NCBI GenBank assembly: GCA_015489295.1
Contig: WGAB01000196.1
Coordinates: forward strand, 1-8,207
DNA length: 8,207 bases
Reading direction: 5' to 3'
Source of the DNA: Caldifarciminota bacterium
GTDB lineage: Bacteria; WOR-3; Hydrothermia; WGAB01
Part shown: positions 5,194 through 8,207 of the stretch, piece by piece
Layout of the letters: each line of letters opens with the position of its first letter
How positions within the stretch are numbered: position 1 is the stretch's first letter
The notes under the pieces: model-generated
The model's input: only the letters and a program-made list of their open reading frames with translations
The model's database searches: none
Told to the model about the DNA's origin: nothing
Program-made: the position numbers and the translations under genes

Positions 5194-6360
5194 ATGCGGT
5201 GGACCCTGGCTTTTGTGCTGGCTGTTCCTCTGTGGGCTCAGGACTCCGCCTATGTGCGGACCGTGAATCGGTTGGATACCCCGGGCTATGTCCAGGGGCT
5301 CGCGCTGGAGGGAGATCTCCTGTTCATCGCTGACGGCGACAGCGGGTTCCGGGTGGTGAAAAACGCAAATCCCCTGGATCTGGCAGAACTGGGTTCCTGC
5401 AGCGTTCCCGGCTTTGCGTACCATCTGTTCGCCACGCCCCGGTACCAGTTCATTGCAGCCTACAACAAGGACCTTCGGGTGGTGGATCTCAACGATACCC
5501 TGCACCCCACCGATATTGCGGGCTACGACTTTCCCTCCGGCCTGGGCCTGGATGTGGTAATCCAGGACCGGCCCTGGGAAGGCCGTGCCCTGGCCTTTGT
5601 GGCGGCCCACACCGCCGGGCTCCAGGTGGTGGAAGTCACGGACCCCACGAGTTTGAGTTTTGTAGGGGCCTACGACACACCGGGCCGGGCCTATGGGGTG
5701 TTCGTTCAGGATACCCTGGCCTACGTGGCCGATTCATCGGCGGGCCTACAGATCCTCAATGTTCAGGACCCTTCAAGCCCCACCCTCGTGGCGACGTTTG
5801 CGGCGGTTGGCGAGGTGTACGATGTGCTGGTGCAGGGGTCCCTTGCCTTCCTGGCAGCGGGCACCGGCGGCCTGCGCATCCTGAACGTGGCCAACCCTGC
5901 CCTGCCCTTTGAGATCGGGTCCTACCCGAACATCGGCCTCGCCCGGGCGCTGGCGGTGATGGGTGACCATATCGTGGTGGCGGACCGGGACAGCGGGATC
6001 GTGGTGATCAATGTGGCCAATCCGGCGGTGCCCTATCGGGCCGGTTTCTATCATTCGGCGGTGGGGCTGGCCGAGGATGTGGTGGTGCGCGATTCCATCA
6101 TGTATGTGGCCGAGGGCACCGAGGGGCTGCGGGCGTTGGCCTTTCTGCGCCCCACAGGGGTTCGGGAATCGGTGTCGCCGGCTCCGGAGGCCGCCCGGCT
6201 TTTGCATCCGGGAGCCCTCCAGGCTCTCGTGTCCGGTGGCATAGAGGTTTACGACGCCACCGGGCGCCGCCTGCGGCCGCCCGAGGAGGCCCTCCGTCCG
6301 GGCGTTTACCTGCTCCGCAGATCCCCGGGCCGGGTGTTCAAGGTGCTGGTGCTGCCGTAG
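5194..6360 (+). CDS. Exported seven-repeat LVIVD beta-propeller with T9SS-type tail
   Basis: A 388-residue secreted protein. MRWTLAFVLAVPLWAQ (1-16) is a signal peptide. Residues about 31-320 are seven repeats of about 42 residues in the LVIVD style, each with a YVADG.SGLRILNV-like core: FIADGDSGFRVV (44-55), DLRVVDL (93-99), GLQVVEV (142-148), YVADSSAGLQILNV (177-190), FLAAGTGGLRILNV (219-232), VVADRDSGIVVINV (261-274), YVAEGTEGLRALAF (304-317). Seven such units would close a beta-propeller. Residues about 348-388 (GGIEVYDATGRRL, LRPGVYLL, VFKVLVLP) match a type IX C-terminal sorting domain, so surface delivery is expected. LVIVD proteins are mostly uncharacterised; binding to protein or glycan is inferred only from the fold. 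The gene is divergent from the kinase-fusion operon and converges on kdsA, 26 nt away, with no clear terminator between them. Confidence 0.88.
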   Translation: MRWTLAFVLAVPLWAQDSAYVRTVNRLDTPGYVQGLALEGDLLFIADGDSGFRVVKNANPLDLAELGSCSVPGFAYHLFATPRYQFIAAYNKDLRVVDLNDTLHPTDIAGYDFPSGLGLDVVIQDRPWEGRALAFVAAHTAGLQVVEVTDPTSLSFVGAYDTPGRAYGVFVQDTLAYVADSSAGLQILNVQDPSSPTLVATFAAVGEVYDVLVQGSLAFLAAGTGGLRILNVANPALPFEIGSYPNIGLARALAVMGDHIVVADRDSGIVVINVANPAVPYRAGFYHSAVGLAEDVVVRDSIMYVAEGTEGLRALAFLRPTGVRESVSPAPEAARLLHPGALQALVSGGIEVYDATGRRLRPPEEALRPGVYLLRRSPGRVFKVLVLP

Positions 6361-6386
6361 TCCGCTGGCTCAAGGTTTCCCGTTCC

Positions 6387-7235
6387 TCACGGTTCCGGCA
6401 GGGAGCGCACCAGTTCGTGGATGCGCACTATGGCTTCCAGGAGTTTGTCCAGGCGGTCTAAGGGCCACATGGAATAGGCATCGGAGAGGGCTGAGGGCGG
6501 ATCCGGGTGGGTTTCAAGGAACACGCCGTCCACGCCGGCGGCCACCCCGGCTCGGGCGAGGAAGGGCACGAACTCGGGTTCGCCGCCCCGCGGATCGCTG
6601 GAGGGGATGCCGTACTTGCGCACGGTGTGGGTGACATCAAAGATCACCGGATACCCGGTTTTCCGCATGATGGGGAAGGACCGCATGTCCACGATGAGGT
6701 TGTGGTACCCGAAGAAGCTGCCCCGTTCGGTCAGCAGCAGATTGCGGTTGCCGGTGCTCTCGATCTTGGCGGCCACCTTGGCCATGTCTTCGGGGGCCAG
6801 GAACTGGCCCTTTTTGATGTTCACGGGTTTGCCGGTTTTGCCCACGGTAAGGGCCAGGCGGGTTTGCATGCTGAGGAAGGCCGGAATCTGGAGAACATCC
6901 AGCACCTCAGCGGCGGCGGGCACCTCGTCGGGATAGTGGACATCGGAGAGCACGGGCACCCCCACTTCGCGCTTGACCTTTTCCAGGATGCGGAGCCCCT
7001 TTTCCAGGCCCGGCCCGTAGTAGTGGTGCACGGAGGAGCGGTTGTCCTTGGCGTAGGAACTCTTGAACACATAGCCGATGCCCAGGCGGTCGGCCATGCG
7101 TTTGACCGCTTCGGCCACGCGCAACGGGGTTTCTTCGTTTTCAATCACGCAGGGACCGGCGATCAGGAGCAGGGGGCTGTCGCCGCCCACGGTCACCTGG
7201 CCGCCGGCGATCTCAATTTTTCTTGTGGGGGGCAT
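6387..7235 (-). CDS. kdsA: 3-deoxy-8-phosphooctulonate synthase (Kdo-8-P synthase)
   Basis: A 282-residue cytoplasmic TIM-barrel enzyme joining phosphoenolpyruvate and arabinose 5-phosphate to make Kdo-8-phosphate, the precursor of the LPS inner-core sugar Kdo. Motifs: IAGPCVIENEE (25-35), FKSSYAKDNRSS (57-68), KKGQFLAPEDM (141-151), LLTERGSFFGY (167-177), DVTHTV (200-205), DGVFLETHP (236-244), ALSDAYS (249-255). Cys29, His203, Glu241 and Asp252 match the four metal ligands of the metal-dependent class known from Aquifex, so this is a class II enzyme. Unusual residues: the usual RQTD after IPAFL is MQTR (123-126), and the usual FRGPG is YYGPG (72-76). The start ATG has AGGAGG 9 nt upstream and lies within the last 23 bases of the lipoprotein gene, so translation is likely coupled. 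It is the last gene of the right-hand operon. Confidence 0.95.
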   Translation of the reverse strand: MPPTRKIEIAGGQVTVGGDSPLLLIAGPCVIENEETPLRVAEAVKRMADRLGIGYVFKSSYAKDNRSSVHHYYGPGLEKGLRILEKVKREVGVPVLSDVHYPDEVPAAAEVLDVLQIPAFLSMQTRLALTVGKTGKPVNIKKGQFLAPEDMAKVAAKIESTGNRNLLLTERGSFFGYHNLIVDMRSFPIMRKTGYPVIFDVTHTVRKYGIPSSDPRGGEPEFVPFLARAGVAAGVDGVFLETHPDPPSALSDAYSMWPLDRLDKLLEAIVRIHELVRSLPEP

Positions 7236-7716
7236 GGGTATCGTCCTCCTTCAGCGTATCGGGGTTCAAAGTGTCCGGGGGCAGGGAATCCTGCCGCGGG
7301 GGTGCGAGGCCGCCGCGGGTAACCACCCACAGGCGCTGGCGCGAGGTGTTGTCCCAGCGGTCGGCGGCCTCCACCCGCAGGATGTGCACGGTATCCACGG
7401 TTTGGGCCAGGGGCCACAGGAACTCATAGGGGGCCGAGGAATCGGCGCCCACGGGGTTCTGGTCCAGGAACACCCGCACCCAGGCGACGCCCGAGGAATC
7501 CGTGGCCTCCACCTGAACCCGGAGGGTGTCGCGGACCGTATCGCCCTCCTGGGGCATCAGGACCCGGATCTCCGGCCCCCGGGTTTCAGGTTTTCCCGGA
7601 GGTGGCATCCGCCGGGCGCAGGCCGCCAGGCCCAGCAGCAATGCGGCCCCAAGCAAAACGCCCCCTCGTCCGAAACGGGAGAGGAGCCGATGGAGACGAG
7701 GGGGCGTGGGATTCAC
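7213..7716 (-). CDS. Lipoprotein with bacterial Ig-like (Big_7-type) domain
   Basis: A 167-residue lipoprotein. Residues 1-32 are a signal peptide with an Arg-rich n-region (RLHRLLSRFGR) and the lipobox LAAC, so Cys33 would be lipid-modified. Residues about 47-133 form one Ig-like sandwich of the kind found in cell-surface proteins: PEIRVLMPQEGDTV, LRVQVEATDSSGVAWVRVFL, APYEFLWPL, HILRVEAADRWDN. Residues 136-167 are a Pro/Asp-rich, probably disordered tail (DSLPPDTLNPDTL). The start is GTG, overlapping the upstream TGA as GTGA (7713-7716), with no separate ribosome site, so translation is coupled to the DUF4340-like gene. Its 3' end overlaps kdsA by 23 bases and holds the kdsA ribosome site. 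It may have a structural or binding role in the envelope; no catalytic motif is seen. Confidence 0.85.
   Translation of the reverse strand: MNPTPPRLHRLLSRFGRGGVLLGAALLLGLAACARRMPPPGKPETRGPEIRVLMPQEGDTVRDTLRVQVEATDSSGVAWVRVFLDQNPVGADSSAPYEFLWPLAQTVDTVHILRVEAADRWDNTSRQRLWVVTRGGLAPPRQDSLPPDTLNPDTLKEDDTHAPHKKN
7245..7250 (-). promoter_or_regulatory. Shine-Dalgarno site of kdsA
   Basis: AGGAGG on the minus strand, 9 nt before the kdsA ATG, lying inside the end of the lipoprotein gene. Confidence 0.75.
7654..7707 (-). terminator. Terminator-like hairpin inside the lipoprotein gene
   Basis: A perfect 13-bp inverted repeat, ACGCCCCCTCGTC (7658-7670 on plus) with GACGAGGGGGCGT (7695-7707), has a 24-base loop. 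In minus-strand RNA it begins 9 bases into the lipoprotein gene, and the stem's second arm runs straight into a TTTT (stem T plus TTT, 7655-7658) followed by GCTTGG. It looks like an attenuator or partial terminator upstream of most of this gene and kdsA. The loop is long and the T run short, so efficiency is uncertain. Confidence 0.45.
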
Positions 7717-8207
7717 GAGGATTTCTGGGCTGGTGCTGGGCTTTTGCGGATCTCTTTGGGCAGGTTGGCAAGCTGGTCGTCCAGGTACTTGCTGAGCACG
7801 AGCACATCCTGGCGGTCGGGCCGGGCGGCATACACGCCCCGGCCGTTGGCGCTGGGCTTGCCGATCAGGATTTCGTAAGTGTCGCCGTCGCGGGTGCTCA
7901 CCTGGATCACCTTGCGCGGCTGGCTCAGGCCGGTGGAATCATAGGGGATGGTATCGGCGAAACCGATGGCCGTACTGAAGACCACCTGGCGGATCAGGCG
8001 TTTGGCGGCCAGGGTATCGGTAGCCTCAGCGCCCTGGGCGTGCCAGCCCAGGGTATCCCGGATCAGTTCCAGGGTGTCGCCGGCCTCCAGGTCCACCAGT
8101 TTCAGGTACACCACCTCCTGGGGCTTGACCCCGGGCAGGAGACGGCGTTCGCGCCAGGCATCGCGTCGGGTGGGAAACACGCCGCGGAACCCCGGTTCTG
8201 CGAGATA
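7713..8207 (-). CDS. DUF4340-like protein, C-terminal part (cut by window edge)
   Basis: The frame stays open to the right edge, so only the last 164 residues are visible; a GTG at 8180 is an internal codon rather than a convincing start, since the frame continues upstream (YLAEPGFRG) without a stop and no ribosome site is seen. The visible part resembles DUF4340 proteins: a strand rich in dicarboxylates (VVYLKLVDLEAGDTLELIRD), TLGWHAQG, the helix DTLAAKRLIRQVVFSTA, QVSTRDGDTYEILIGK, GVYAARPDRQDVLVLSKY, then DDQLANLPKEIRKSP. DUF4340 proteins are usually membrane-anchored periplasmic proteins found beside ABC-type gliding or export subunits (GldF/GldG type); whether that holds here depends on sequence to the right. 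It is upstream of, and overlaps by four bases, the Ig-like lipoprotein gene. Confidence 0.7.
   Translation of the reverse strand, partial: YLAEPGFRGVFPTRRDAWRERRLLPGVKPQEVVYLKLVDLEAGDTLELIRDTLGWHAQGAEATDTLAAKRLIRQVVFSTAIGFADTIPYDSTGLSQPRKVIQVSTRDGDTYEILIGKPSANGRGVYAARPDRQDVLVLSKYLDDQLANLPKEIRKSPAPAQKSS

Noticed and set aside
6361..6386. Possible terminator between the converging propeller gene and kdsA
   Set aside because: Only a 4-bp stem (CCGT/ACGG) could be formed and no T run follows. The 26-base gap holds nothing I can support.
6507..7322. Plus-strand open frame of 271 codons opposite kdsA
   Set aside because: It is the mirror of conserved kdsA codons, and the Gly/His/Val-rich translation is typical of an antisense shadow in GC-rich DNA.

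Overview
The window is GC-rich bacterial DNA with mostly strong AGGAGG-type ribosome sites. Three encoded proteins carry Sec signal peptides and end in a type IX secretion (T9SS/Por)-like C-terminal sorting domain. A Kdo-8-phosphate synthase implies an LPS-bearing outer membrane. Together these suggest an uncultured Gram-negative lineage of the FCB or WOR-3/Hydrothermae kind. That placement is inferred from protein style only. No rRNA, tRNA, CRISPR array or insertion sequence was seen.

Layout, left to right. Positions 2-58 look like the last codons of a plus-strand gene, followed by a long hairpin (61-102). Two minus-strand genes follow (123-1034 and 1379-2287). They are tandem paralogues encoding ~300-residue secreted proteins, each with its own promoter and downstream terminator-like hairpin. 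An AT-rich gap of 344 bp lies between them.

A minus-strand three-gene operon covers 5135 to 2369: a small exported protein of unknown function, a 468-residue membrane protein that fuses a phytol/dolichol kinase-like half to a DUF92 (VTE6-like) half, and a histone-deacetylase-fold deacetylase. Gaps are 8 and 14 nt. Divergent from it is a seven-repeat LVIVD beta-propeller protein (5194-6360). The two units share a 58-bp control region centred on the palindrome TAATATTA.

The right end is a second minus-strand operon with overlapping genes: a DUF4340-like protein cut by the window edge, an Ig-like lipoprotein, and kdsA. A terminator-like hairpin sits inside the start of the lipoprotein gene, upstream of kdsA.

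Functionally the window is about the cell envelope: LPS precursor synthesis, lipoproteins and surface-exported repeat or sandwich proteins. The central operon adds a probable isoprenoid-alcohol phosphorylation enzyme next to a deacetylase. The points most worth following up are the kinase-kinase fusion operon, the intragenic terminator-like hairpin before kdsA, the symmetric divergent promoter, and altered residues in an otherwise conserved part of KdsA.
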